Positions 9,729 to 17,635 of a DNA stretch of 64,000 bases are shown one piece after another. The first letter of the stretch is position 1, and every line of letters starts with the position of its first letter. Source of the stretch: Herbaspirillum sp. meg3 (GTDB taxonomy: Bacteria; Pseudomonadota; Gammaproteobacteria; Burkholderiales; Burkholderiaceae_D); assembly GCF_002257565.1 (NCBI RefSeq), contig NZ_CP022736.1, positions 4,340,001-4,404,000 on the forward strand. The letters are read 5' to 3'. The translations under genes and the position numbers were made by a program. The notes under the pieces were generated by a model. That model worked only from the letters and a program-made list of their open reading frames with translations. It was not told the DNA's origin and made no database searches.

Positions 9729-10715
9729 ATGTCCGATGCAAAGACCAGCGGTGCCGGCAATCCGCGCGCCAATATTCCGTTAACCGACGTCATGCTGCGC
9801 CGCCTCAAGCTGAAGCCGCTGCTGATTTTTGAACGCGTGCTCAGTTCGTCCTCGATCGCCCGCGCCGCGCGCGAACTCAATCTGACCCAGCCCGCCGTCA
9901 CCAAGGCTATTCAGGAACTGGAAGCCGACCTCGACGTGCCGCTGTTTGAGCGCACCAATCGCGGCGTGACGCCGACCTGCTACGGCACGCTGCTCGGTAC
10001 GCGCGTCAAGACCGTCATCGCCGAACTGCGCTATCTGACCGACGAACTCAATACCTTCCGCACCGGTGACAGCGGCCACGTCATCATCGGCACCGTGATC
10101 TCGGCGTCGGCACGTCTGCTGCCGCAGGCGATCACGCGCCTCAAGCAGCAACGTCCCGGCGTACTGGTGACCGTGCGCGACGGCCCGACCGATCAGCTGT
10201 TCCCCGCGCTGGCCACCGGCGAACTGGATATCGTCGTCGGGCGCTTGCCGGAACGCGACCTGCCGCTGGCGCGCATGTACGCGTTTGAACACAGCGTGCT
10301 GTATCGCGAGGCGCTGTGCGCCGTAGTCGGCTGCAAGCATCCGCTGGCCAAACGCATCGACATCCAGTTGTCCGACCTGCTGGACTGGCCGTGGATCTTC
10401 CCACTGCAAGTGTCGCCGGCGCGACTGACGGCCGAACATCTGTTTCTCGATGCCGGTCTCAGCATTCCGACCAATGTGGTGGAATCGCTGTCGGTGCTGA
10501 CCAATATCGGCCTGATGCAGGATTCGCCTTCGATCTCGCTGATGCCACGTGCGGTTGCCCAGCATTTCGCCAATCTCAACCTGCTCTCCATCCTCGAACT
10601 GGGCGACCTTGGCGACTTCGGCGATATCGGCTATTCCATCCGTACCGACCGTGAACCGACACCCGCCGCGCAGGCATTTATCAAGTGCCTCAAAGAGACC
10701 GCCGCCGAGTATTGA
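9729..10715 (+). CDS. LysR-type transcriptional regulator, probable regulator of the 3-hydroxyanthranilate cluster
   Basis: A 328-residue LysR-family regulator. The winged helix-turn-helix is at about residues 30-90 (SSIARAARELNLTQPAVTKAIQELEADL), followed by a two-lobed effector-binding domain. The N-terminal extension (about 25 residues before the HTH) and the substrate-domain sequence resemble the PcaQ/GbpR branch that controls aromatic-acid and sugar-binding-protein genes. It sits directly upstream of the meta-cleavage operon on the same strand, across a 388-base gap holding a palindrome. Control of that operon by a ring-cleavage intermediate is inferred from position. In KU-7 a regulator gene (nbaR) lies at the other end of the cluster. 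Confidence 0.88.
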   Translation: MSDAKTSGAGNPRANIPLTDVMLRRLKLKPLLIFERVLSSSSIARAARELNLTQPAVTKAIQELEADLDVPLFERTNRGVTPTCYGTLLGTRVKTVIAELRYLTDELNTFRTGDSGHVIIGTVISASARLLPQAITRLKQQRPGVLVTVRDGPTDQLFPALATGELDIVVGRLPERDLPLARMYAFEHSVLYREALCAVVGCKHPLAKRIDIQLSDLLDWPWIFPLQVSPARLTAEHLFLDAGLSIPTNVVESLSVLTNIGLMQDSPSISLMPRAVAQHFANLNLLSILELGDLGDFGDIGYSIRTDREPTPAAQAFIKCLKETAAEY

Positions 10716-11103
10716 ATCTCCCCCAAAACGGCTTCTACGCCGTGCCGGGTGCGACCTGATGCACCCGGCCTACCGGGTGAAATCAATGTAAATAGATCAT
10801 ATTTGACGTGCGTTATCTACAGATAAGCGCTAGTCGGGACACGCCTCTCAGCCATAAATTCATGGAATACTAAAGTCCTGTTTTTTCATTATGTTTCATA
10901 TCTGGCTCTCCCTATACTAGCCTCAACAAGTGATCCGGCTAGCCTGCGCAAACGGTCAAACCACAATAAAAACCGGCGCAAAAACAAGTAGATAGAAGTC
11001 ATCCGCACGTCCAACTTCACCTTTTCATCAGAACAAGGAGACGGGATCGTCACGACAACTTCGGCTGCCGGTTCGATACGCTTTTATATCGGGAGACCTG
11101 CTC
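10716..11103. other. Promoter region of the meta-cleavage operon
   Basis: This 388-base gap lies upstream of the GTG start at 11104. It holds the palindrome described separately and an AT-rich segment with a possible -10 (TATACT, 10913-10918), for which I find no well-spaced -35. A ggag core lies about nine bases before the GTG. No open frame here is convincing. Confidence 0.5.
10813..10826. promoter_or_regulatory. Candidate LysR operator palindrome
   Basis: TTATCT-AC-AGATAA is a perfect six-base inverted repeat with a two-base spacer. It sits about 100 bases after the LysR gene and 280 bases before the nbaE start. An A/T-edged dyad of this size suits a LysR-type recognition site, though it is not an exact T-N11-A box. 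Confidence 0.4.
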
Positions 11104-12606
11104 GTGAGTTCTTTGAGTTCGACATCATCTGCACCGCCACGTCCACAATCGCGGCCGCAGTTAAAACACTTCATCAATGGCGAATTTGTCGCCAGCACCA
11201 AGACCTTCCGCAACATTTCGCCGGTCGACGGCAAGCACATCGCCGACGTCTGCGAAGCCGATGCGAACCATGTCGATGCCGCCGTCAAGGCCGCGCAAGC
11301 GGCATTACATGGCCCATGGGGCCGCATGACCGTATCCGAACGCGCAGCCATGCTGCACAAGATCGCCGACGGCATCCAGGCGCGCTTCGACGAATTCGTC
11401 GCGGCCGAAGTTGCAGACACCGGTCGTCCGGTGCATCAGGCGCGTACGCTTGACGTCGCACGCGGCATCACCAATTTCCGCACCTTCGCCGATCTGGTCA
11501 AGACCGCCAACACCGATCTGTTCCAGAGCGAAAGCGCGGACGGTCTCGGCGCCCTCAACTACACCGTGCGCAAGCCGCTGGGCGTGGTCGGCATCATCTC
11601 GCCGTGGAATCTGCCGCTGCTGCTGTTCACCTGGAAAGTCGCACCCGCACTGGCTTGCGGCAACACCGTCGTCGCCAAACCATCGGAAGAATCACCCTCC
11701 TCCGCCACGCTGCTGGCGGAAGTCATCCGCGACGCAGGCGTGCCGCCTGGCGTATTCAATCTGATCCACGGCTTCGGCGGCAACTCGGCCGGTGAATTTC
11801 TGACGCGCCATCCGGACATCGACGCCATCACCTTCACCGGCGAATCGAAAACCGGCAGCACCATCATGAAGGCAGTCGCCGACGGCATGAAGGAAGTCTC
11901 CTTCGAGCTGGGCGGAAAAAACGCTGCCGTCGTCTTCGCCGACGCCGACTTCGATGCCGCCGTCGCCGGCGTGATGCGCTCGTCCTTCACCAACTCCGGC
12001 CAGGTCTGCCTGTGCTCGGAACGCGTCTATGTCGAACGTACTATCTTCGATCGCTTTGTCGCCGCGATGAAAGAGAAGACACAAGCGCTGAAAATCGGCT
12101 ATCCCGCTGAAGACAACGTCGACATGGGCCCGCTGATCTCGCATGGTCACCGCGACAAGGTGCTGTCCTATTACCGCCTCGCGGTGGAAGAAGGCGCGAC
12201 CGTGGTGGCCGGCGGCGGCATGCCGACGTTCAACGACGAGCGTGACGACGGCGCCTACGTGCAGCCGACCATCTGGACCGGCCTGCCCGACGACGCGCGC
12301 TGTGTGACGGAAGAAATCTTCGGCCCGGTCTGCCACATCGCGCCGTTCGACCAAGAAGACGAAGTCATCGGTCGCATCAACGACAGCGACTACGGCCTCG
12401 CCTGCGCCATCTGGACCTCCGACCTCAAGCGCGCGCATCGCGTTGCGCCGCAGATCGAAGCCGGACTGGTGTGGGTCAACACCTGGTATCTGCGCGACTT
12501 GCGCACGCCCTTCGGCGGCGTCAAGCAATCGGGACTGGGACGCGAAGGCGGCCGCTATTCCCTGGACTTCTACTCGGAAGTCACCAACATCTGCATCAAG
12601 CTGTGA
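11104..12606 (+). CDS. nbaE: 2-aminomuconate 6-semialdehyde dehydrogenase
   Basis: A 500-residue NAD-dependent aldehyde dehydrogenase. In this pathway it would oxidise 2-aminomuconate semialdehyde, made by the decarboxylase at 17632, to 2-aminomuconate. The catalytic Glu268 lies in FELGGKNAAVVF and Cys302 in SGQVCLCSE, both at canonical positions. The start is GTG; the first 20 residues are Ser/Pro-rich and precede the usual start of homologs (LKHFINGEFV). It is the first gene of the operon, 11 bases before the next. The closest relatives by family are the 2-hydroxymuconic and 2-aminomuconic semialdehyde dehydrogenases; operon context decides for the amino substrate. Confidence 0.88.
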   Translation: MSSLSSTSSAPPRPQSRPQLKHFINGEFVASTKTFRNISPVDGKHIADVCEADANHVDAAVKAAQAALHGPWGRMTVSERAAMLHKIADGIQARFDEFVAAEVADTGRPVHQARTLDVARGITNFRTFADLVKTANTDLFQSESADGLGALNYTVRKPLGVVGIISPWNLPLLLFTWKVAPALACGNTVVAKPSEESPSSATLLAEVIRDAGVPPGVFNLIHGFGGNSAGEFLTRHPDIDAITFTGESKTGSTIMKAVADGMKEVSFELGGKNAAVVFADADFDAAVAGVMRSSFTNSGQVCLCSERVYVERTIFDRFVAAMKEKTQALKIGYPAEDNVDMGPLISHGHRDKVLSYYRLAVEEGATVVAGGGMPTFNDERDDGAYVQPTIWTGLPDDARCVTEEIFGPVCHIAPFDQEDEVIGRINDSDYGLACAIWTSDLKRAHRVAPQIEAGLVWVNTWYLRDLRTPFGGVKQSGLGREGGRYSLDFYSEVTNICIKL

Positions 12607-12617
12607 GCGAGGCCGGG

Positions 12618-13022
12618 ATGAACACGATCAAGAACAACCGCGTCTGCATCCAGTCCGACGCCATTCCCGCACCGCGCTTCCGCTACAGCCCCTGCGTACA
12701 GATCGGCCCGGTGGTGCAAGTGTCCGGCATGGTGGCGCTCGACGCCGCCACCGGCAAGCTTGCTGAAGGCGGCCCGGCCGCGGAGACACGCGTCATCCTC
12801 GCCAACCTGAAGAAGGCCATGCCTGACTACGATGTCACGCTGGACGACCTGCTGATTGCGCGCATCTTCACTACGCGCTTCGAGGCCTTCGCCGAGATCA
12901 ACGCCGCGTGGGAAGAAATTTTCACTGCCGACGTCATCCCGCCGGCGCGCACTACCGTCGGCGTTGTCGCGTTGCCGCTGGGCGCGACAGTCGAAATCGA
13001 ATTTTCCTTCGTCCAATCCTGA
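12618..13022 (+). CDS. nbaX: RidA/YjgF-family protein of the cluster (NbaX position)
   Basis: A 134-residue RidA-fold protein (trimeric enamine/imine deaminase family), with FVQS at the C-terminus and PPARTTVGVVALPLGATVEIEF in the conserved C-terminal region. The arginine that binds the substrate carboxylate in RidA is probably that of ARTTVG. It sits second in the operon, where KU-7 carries nbaX, whose role was not established as far as I know. A second RidA-family gene, the deaminase nbaF, lies 3.6 kb downstream. This copy may help deaminate or detoxify enamine intermediates; that is inference. Confidence 0.75.
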   Translation: MNTIKNNRVCIQSDAIPAPRFRYSPCVQIGPVVQVSGMVALDAATGKLAEGGPAAETRVILANLKKAMPDYDVTLDDLLIARIFTTRFEAFAEINAAWEEIFTADVIPPARTTVGVVALPLGATVEIEFSFVQS

Positions 13023-13032
13023 GGACTGCTCT

Positions 13033-13815
13033 ATGACAAACGTAATCGAACAAGCCGCAGAACGCCTGTGGCAAGCGCATGCAGCTGCGCAGCCCTGCGA
13101 TCCCGTGCGCGATCTGATCGGCACCAGCGACGTTGATGCCGCCTACGCCATTCAGCAACGCAATACCGACCGCTGGATCGCCCAGGGCCGCCGCCTGGTC
13201 GGCCGCAAGATCGGCCTGACCTCCAAGGCCGTGCAAAAACAACTCGGCGTCGATCAACCCGACTTCGGCATGCTGTTTGCCGACATGTGCGTGGCCGACG
13301 GCGAAGCCATCGACATCACGCGCATCCTGCAACCCAAGATCGAAGCGGAAATCGCGCTCGTCATCGAACGTCCGCTGAACCACGCCAAGCACACCATAGC
13401 CGACATCATCAACGCCACCGCCTACGCCCTGCCGGCGCTGGAAATCGTCGGCAGCCGCGTCGCCGGCTGGGACATCCGCCTGACCGACACGATTGCCGAC
13501 AACGCCTCCAGCGGACTGTTCGTGCTCGGCTCGCGTCCGGTCAAGCTGGCTGATTTCGACATCGTCAACTGCGGCATGCTGATGGAACGCCGCGGCGATC
13601 AGGTGTCGATCGGCGCCGGCGCCGCCTGCCTCGGCAACCCGCTCAATGCCGCCGTCTGGCTGGCCGACGTCATGGCGCGCGTGGGTAATCCGCTGCAGCC
13701 GGGCGACATCATCATGACCGGCGCGCTCGGCCCGATGGTGGTGGCCGCCGCCGGCGACGTGTTCGATGCGCAGATCGAAGGACTCGGCCGCGTCAGCGCG
13801 CTCTTTTCGGAATAA
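13033..13815 (+). CDS. nbaH: 2-oxopent-4-enoate hydratase
   Basis: A 260-residue member of the MhpD/2-keto-4-pentenoate hydratase (FAH superfamily) group. It would add water to 2-oxopent-4-enoate to give 4-hydroxy-2-oxovalerate. Family landmarks are GRKIGLTSKAVQKQLGVDQPDFG near residues 57-78, the metal-binding KIEAEIALVIE, and the closing GDIIMTGALGP. The start ATG at 13033 follows TGAGGACTGCTCT 11 bases after the previous stop; the frame is open further upstream inside nbaX but that part is a shadow. A paralogous decarboxylase, nbaG, lies in the same operon. Confidence 0.9.
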   Translation: MTNVIEQAAERLWQAHAAAQPCDPVRDLIGTSDVDAAYAIQQRNTDRWIAQGRRLVGRKIGLTSKAVQKQLGVDQPDFGMLFADMCVADGEAIDITRILQPKIEAEIALVIERPLNHAKHTIADIINATAYALPALEIVGSRVAGWDIRLTDTIADNASSGLFVLGSRPVKLADFDIVNCGMLMERRGDQVSIGAGAACLGNPLNAAVWLADVMARVGNPLQPGDIIMTGALGPMVVAAAGDVFDAQIEGLGRVSALFSE

Positions 13816-13837
13816 CGGCAACATTTAAGGAAGCAGC

Positions 13838-14782
13838 ATGAGCACAGAAAACACGCAGCGCGTCGACGTCGCCATCATCGGTTCCGGCAATATCGGCACC
13901 GACCTGATGATCAAGGTCTTGCGCAATTCAAAGCATCTGAACATGGGCGCCATGGTCGGCATCGATCCGTCTTCCGACGGTCTGGCGCGCGCCGCCCGCA
14001 TGGGCGTGACGACCACCCACGAAGGCGTGCAGGGACTGACCAGATTGCCGGGTTTCGGCAAGATCAAGATCGCGTTCGACGCCACCTCCGCCGGCGCGCA
14101 CGCCGAACACAACCGCATCCTGCAAGAACACGGCATCCAGGTCATCGACCTGACGCCGGCCGCCATCGGCCCTTACGTGATCCCGGTGGTCAATCTGCAA
14201 GAACATCTCGACAGCCCCAACATCAACATGGTCACCTGCGGCGGCCAGGCGACCATCCCCGTGGTGCGCGCCGTATCGCGTGTAGCGACCGTGCATTACG
14301 CCGAGATCGTGGCGTCCATCGCCAGCAAATCCGCCGGCCCCGGCACGCGCGCCAACATCGATGAATTCACCGAGACTACCTCGAAGGCCATCGTCAGCGT
14401 CGGCGGCGCCGCACGCGGCAAGGCCATCATCATCATGAATCCGGCCGAGCCGCCGCTGATCATGCGCGACACCGTGTTCTGCCTGGCAGACGCCAGCGCC
14501 AATGAAGACGATATCCGTGCCTCCATCGAAAAGATGGTGGCCGACGTCGCCGCCTATGTGCCCGGCTATCGTCTGAAGCAACAGGTGCAATTCGATCGCA
14601 TCCCGGCCGATCAGCCGATCAACATCCCGGGTCTCGGCAAAGTCGGCGGTCTCAAGGTATCGGTGTTCCTCGAAGTGGAAGGCGCGGCGCATTACCTCCC
14701 CGCCTACGCCGGCAACCTCGACATCATGACCTCGGCCGCCATGGCCGCCGCCGAGAACATCGCCGCGCGTCTGGCGAATTAA
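13838..14782 (+). CDS. nbaJ: Acetaldehyde dehydrogenase (acylating)
   Basis: A 314-residue MhpF/DmpF-type enzyme that converts acetaldehyde, NAD+ and CoA to acetyl-CoA. It normally works as a complex with the aldolase encoded next, which channels acetaldehyde to it. The N-terminal Rossmann motif is VAIIGSGNIGTDLM (residues 10-23). The catalytic cysteine is in NMVTCGGQATIPVV (about residue 132). Preceded by AAGGAAGCAGC and followed 13 bases later by the aldolase gene. Confidence 0.95.
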   Translation: MSTENTQRVDVAIIGSGNIGTDLMIKVLRNSKHLNMGAMVGIDPSSDGLARAARMGVTTTHEGVQGLTRLPGFGKIKIAFDATSAGAHAEHNRILQEHGIQVIDLTPAAIGPYVIPVVNLQEHLDSPNINMVTCGGQATIPVVRAVSRVATVHYAEIVASIASKSAGPGTRANIDEFTETTSKAIVSVGGAARGKAIIIMNPAEPPLIMRDTVFCLADASANEDDIRASIEKMVADVAAYVPGYRLKQQVQFDRIPADQPINIPGLGKVGGLKVSVFLEVEGAAHYLPAYAGNLDIMTSAAMAAAENIAARLAN

Positions 14783-14795
14783 GGAAATTACGCTC

Positions 14796-15833
14796 ATGCA
14801 AACCGACAAGAAAATCCACATCTCCGACGTCACGCTGCGCGACGGCATGCACGCCATCCGCCATCAGTATTCGCTGGAACACGCGGTCGCCATCGCCAAA
14901 GAACTCGACGCCGCCAAAGTCGACAGCATCGAAGTCGCCCACGGCGACGGCCTGTGCGGATCGAGCTTCAACTACGGCTTCGGCGCGCACACCGATCTGG
15001 AGTGGATCGAGGCCGTGGCCGGCGTGCTGCAACATGCACGTGTGGCGACCTTGCTGATTCCCGGCATTGGCACCGTGCACGACCTCGACGCCGCGTATTC
15101 GGCCGGCGCGCGCACCGTGCGCGTGGCGACGCACTGCACGGAAGCAGACGTCTCGAAACAGCACATCGAACATGCACGCAAACTGGGCATGGATACGGTC
15201 GGATTCCTGATGATGTCGCACATGACGACGCCCGCCGCCTTGGCGCAGCAAGCCAAACTGATGGAATCCTACGGCGCGCAGTGCGTGTACGTGGTCGACT
15301 CCGGCGGCGCGCTGTCGATGCGCGACGTCGCCGACCGCTTCAAGGCATTCAAGGACACGCTCAAACCCGAAACCGAAACCGGCATGCACGCGCATCACAA
15401 TCTGTCGCTGGGCGTGGCCAATTCCATCGTCGCGGTGGAACATGGCTGCGACCGTGTCGATGCTTCGCTGGCCGGCATGGGCGCAGGCGCGGGGAATGCA
15501 CCGCTGGAAGTATTCATCGCCGCCATCGACCGCCTTGGCTACCAGCACGGCACCGAATTGTTCACGCTGATGAACGCCGCCGACGATCTGGTGCGCCCGC
15601 TGCAAGACCGTCCGGTGCGCGTGGATCGCGAGACGCTGGCGCTCGGTTATGCCGGTGTGTATTCCAGCTTCCTGCGTCACGCGGAAGCGGCGGCGAAACG
15701 CTACGGCATCGCTGCCGTCGACATCCTGGTTGAACTGGGCCGCCGCCGCATGGTCGGCGGTCAGGAAGACATGATCGTCGACGTCGCGCTGGACCTGCTG
15801 GAACAACGCAAAACCGCTAAGGTGGCGGCATGA
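14796..15833 (+). CDS. nbaI: 4-hydroxy-2-oxovalerate aldolase
   Basis: A 345-residue DmpG/MhpE-type class II aldolase that cleaves 4-hydroxy-2-oxovalerate to pyruvate and acetaldehyde. The TIM-barrel HMGL-like domain opens with the metal-binding VTLRDGMHAIRHQY (the Asp of RD, residues 13-14), and the second metal site is in TGMHAHHNLSLGVANS (about residue 200). The communication domain follows at the C-terminus. The stop overlaps the next start as ATGA, suggesting coupled translation. Confidence 0.95.
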   Translation: MQTDKKIHISDVTLRDGMHAIRHQYSLEHAVAIAKELDAAKVDSIEVAHGDGLCGSSFNYGFGAHTDLEWIEAVAGVLQHARVATLLIPGIGTVHDLDAAYSAGARTVRVATHCTEADVSKQHIEHARKLGMDTVGFLMMSHMTTPAALAQQAKLMESYGAQCVYVVDSGGALSMRDVADRFKAFKDTLKPETETGMHAHHNLSLGVANSIVAVEHGCDRVDASLAGMGAGAGNAPLEVFIAAIDRLGYQHGTELFTLMNAADDLVRPLQDRPVRVDRETLALGYAGVYSSFLRHAEAAAKRYGIAAVDILVELGRRRMVGGQEDMIVDVALDLLEQRKTAKVAA

Positions 15834-16615
15834 GCGCGGCCAGTCTGCAAGCGCTGGCGACTACGCTGGACGCTGCCGCGCGCGATCGCCATGAAGTCGA
15901 TCCGCTGACGCCCAAGCATGCCTTCTCGCTGGATCAGGCCTACCACATTCAACGCGCCTCGATCGCCCAGCGCCATGCACGCGGCGAGAAACCGATCGGC
16001 ATCAAGCTCGGCTTCACCAGCCGCGCCAAGATGATCCAGATGGGCGTCGACAGCCTGATCTGGGGCCTGCTGACCGATGCCATGCTGCGTGAAGAAGGCG
16101 GTGTAGTTGACCTCGGCGACTTCATTCATCCGCGCGTCGAGCCGGAAGTCTGCTTCCTCACCAGCAAAGTGATTGATCGTCCCCTGACGCTGCTTGAAGC
16201 CGGCAACTATCTCGAAGCCGTGGCCCCTGCGATGGAAATCATCGACTCGCGCTATCGCAACTTCAAGTTCACGCTGGAAGACGTGGTGGCCGACAACTGC
16301 TCGTCCGCCGGCCTGATCGTCGGCGCGTTTTCCGACGACGTGCGCGACTTGCGTTCGCTGAGCAACCGCGGCGTCGCCATGCGTTTCAACGGCCATGCGA
16401 TCCAGCTCGGCAGCACCGGCGCCATCCTCGGCAATCCGCTGCGCAGCATCGTGCAGGCATCGCAATTGCTTGCCACGGCAGAGATGTCGCTGCCGGCCGG
16501 CTCGCTGATCATGGCCGGAGCGGCGACGGCGGCTGAAGCCCTGCGCCCCGGTTTGCATGTCAGCACCGACATTGGCGGTCTGGGCCGCGTCGAATTTTTT
16601 ACCGGGAAACAATGA
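15830..16615 (+). CDS. nbaG: 4-oxalocrotonate decarboxylase
   Basis: A 261-residue FAH-superfamily enzyme paralogous to the hydratase. It would decarboxylate 2-oxalocrotonate to 2-oxopent-4-enoate, and in meta pathways it pairs physically with the hydratase. Visible landmarks are GIKLGFTSRAKMIQMGVDSLIWG and the metal-binding RVEPEVCFL. It overlaps the aldolase gene by four bases at its start and the deaminase gene by four bases at its end. Decarboxylase is preferred over hydratase because the other paralog matches MhpD better and because of the KU-7 gene order. Confidence 0.87.
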   Translation: MSAASLQALATTLDAAARDRHEVDPLTPKHAFSLDQAYHIQRASIAQRHARGEKPIGIKLGFTSRAKMIQMGVDSLIWGLLTDAMLREEGGVVDLGDFIHPRVEPEVCFLTSKVIDRPLTLLEAGNYLEAVAPAMEIIDSRYRNFKFTLEDVVADNCSSAGLIVGAFSDDVRDLRSLSNRGVAMRFNGHAIQLGSTGAILGNPLRSIVQASQLLATAEMSLPAGSLIMAGAATAAEALRPGLHVSTDIGGLGRVEFFTGKQ

Positions 16616-17046
16616 TGAATCAACTCACCCTCAACACCCAGGCCAAGCTGGTCGAAGGCAAGGCGCTGCCGCGCGGAAAATTCCCGCACGTCAAACGCGC
16701 CGGCGATTTCCTGTTCGTTTCAGGTACCAGCTCGCGCCGCCCTGACAACAGTTTCGAAGGCGTGGAAGTCGACGAGATGGGGACCACCCGACTCGACATC
16801 AAGGAGCAGACACGCGCCGTCATCGAGAATATCCGCGGCATCCTGCACAGCGTCGGCGCCGAGTTGTCGGATGTCGTTGAAATCTCGACTTTCCTCGTCA
16901 ACATGAACGACTTCGGCGGTTATAACGAGGTATACGGGGAATACTTCGATTACGATGGCCCCACACGCACGACGGTGGCGGTCCATCAATTGCCGCACCC
17001 GCACTTGCTCATCGAAATCAAGGCGATTGCCTACAAACCAAAATAA
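16612..17046 (+). CDS. nbaF: 2-aminomuconate deaminase (RidA family)
   Basis: A 144-residue RidA-fold enzyme that would hydrolyse 2-aminomuconate to 4-oxalocrotonate and ammonia. The N-terminal extension (KLVEGKALPRGKFPHVKRAGDFLFVSGTSSRRPDN in outline) and the C-terminal segment (TRTTVAVHQLPHPHLLIEIKAIAY) fit the bacterial aminomuconate deaminases and set it apart from the shorter RidA-like protein at 12618. The ATG at 16612 overlaps the upstream stop as ATGA; a second ATG directly follows at 16615. Confidence 0.88.
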   Translation: MMNQLTLNTQAKLVEGKALPRGKFPHVKRAGDFLFVSGTSSRRPDNSFEGVEVDEMGTTRLDIKEQTRAVIENIRGILHSVGAELSDVVEISTFLVNMNDFGGYNEVYGEYFDYDGPTRTTVAVHQLPHPHLLIEIKAIAYKPK

Positions 17047-17062
17047 CTATTGAGGAGACAGC

Positions 17063-17635
17063 ATGTTTACTTATGGCATGCCGCTGAATTTTAAAAAATG
17101 GCTGGACGATCACGCAGATCGCCTCAAGCCGCCGGTCGGCAACCAGCAAGTCTGGCAAGACGCCGACTTTATCGTGACGGTAGTCGGCGGGCCGAACCAG
17201 CGCACCGATTTCCATGACGATCCGCTGGAAGAATTCTTCTACCAGTTCAAGGGCAATGCCTACCTGAACATCATGGATAACGGCAAGGTGGAACGCGTCG
17301 ATCTCAAGGAAGGCGACATCTTTCTGCTGCCGCCGCATGTACGCCATTCGCCGCAGCGTCCCGAGCCGGAAAGCCGCTGCATGGTCATCGAGCGTCAGCG
17401 CCCGGAAGGCGTGACCGATGGTTTTGAGTGGTATTGCCTGCAATGTAATCACCTGGTGTATCGCGTCGAGGTGCAATTGAAGAGCATCGTGGCCGATCTG
17501 CCGCCGCTGTTCGAGCGCTTCTACGGCGACGCCGGCCTGCGCCTGTGCAAGCACTGCGGCGCCACGCATCCGGGCAAGCACGCGCATGGCGCCATGCTGC
17601 CATCGTCAACAACACAACAAGGGGCGAAACCTTGA
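17063..17635 (+). CDS. nbaC: 3-hydroxyanthranilate 3,4-dioxygenase
   Basis: A 190-residue cupin-fold, Fe(II)-dependent ring-cleavage enzyme that turns 3-hydroxyanthranilate into 2-amino-3-carboxymuconate semialdehyde. The iron ligands are in FHDDPLEEFFYQFKG (His and Glu) and in PPHVRHSPQRP (second His). The C-terminus carries the rubredoxin-like second metal site of bacterial enzymes: CLQC and CKHC. The start has GAGGAGACAGC upstream. Its stop overlaps the TTG start of the next gene. Family match and neighbour enzymes make this the signature gene of the cluster. Confidence 0.96.
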   Translation: MFTYGMPLNFKKWLDDHADRLKPPVGNQQVWQDADFIVTVVGGPNQRTDFHDDPLEEFFYQFKGNAYLNIMDNGKVERVDLKEGDIFLLPPHVRHSPQRPEPESRCMVIERQRPEGVTDGFEWYCLQCNHLVYRVEVQLKSIVADLPPLFERFYGDAGLRLCKHCGATHPGKHAHGAMLPSSTTQQGAKP

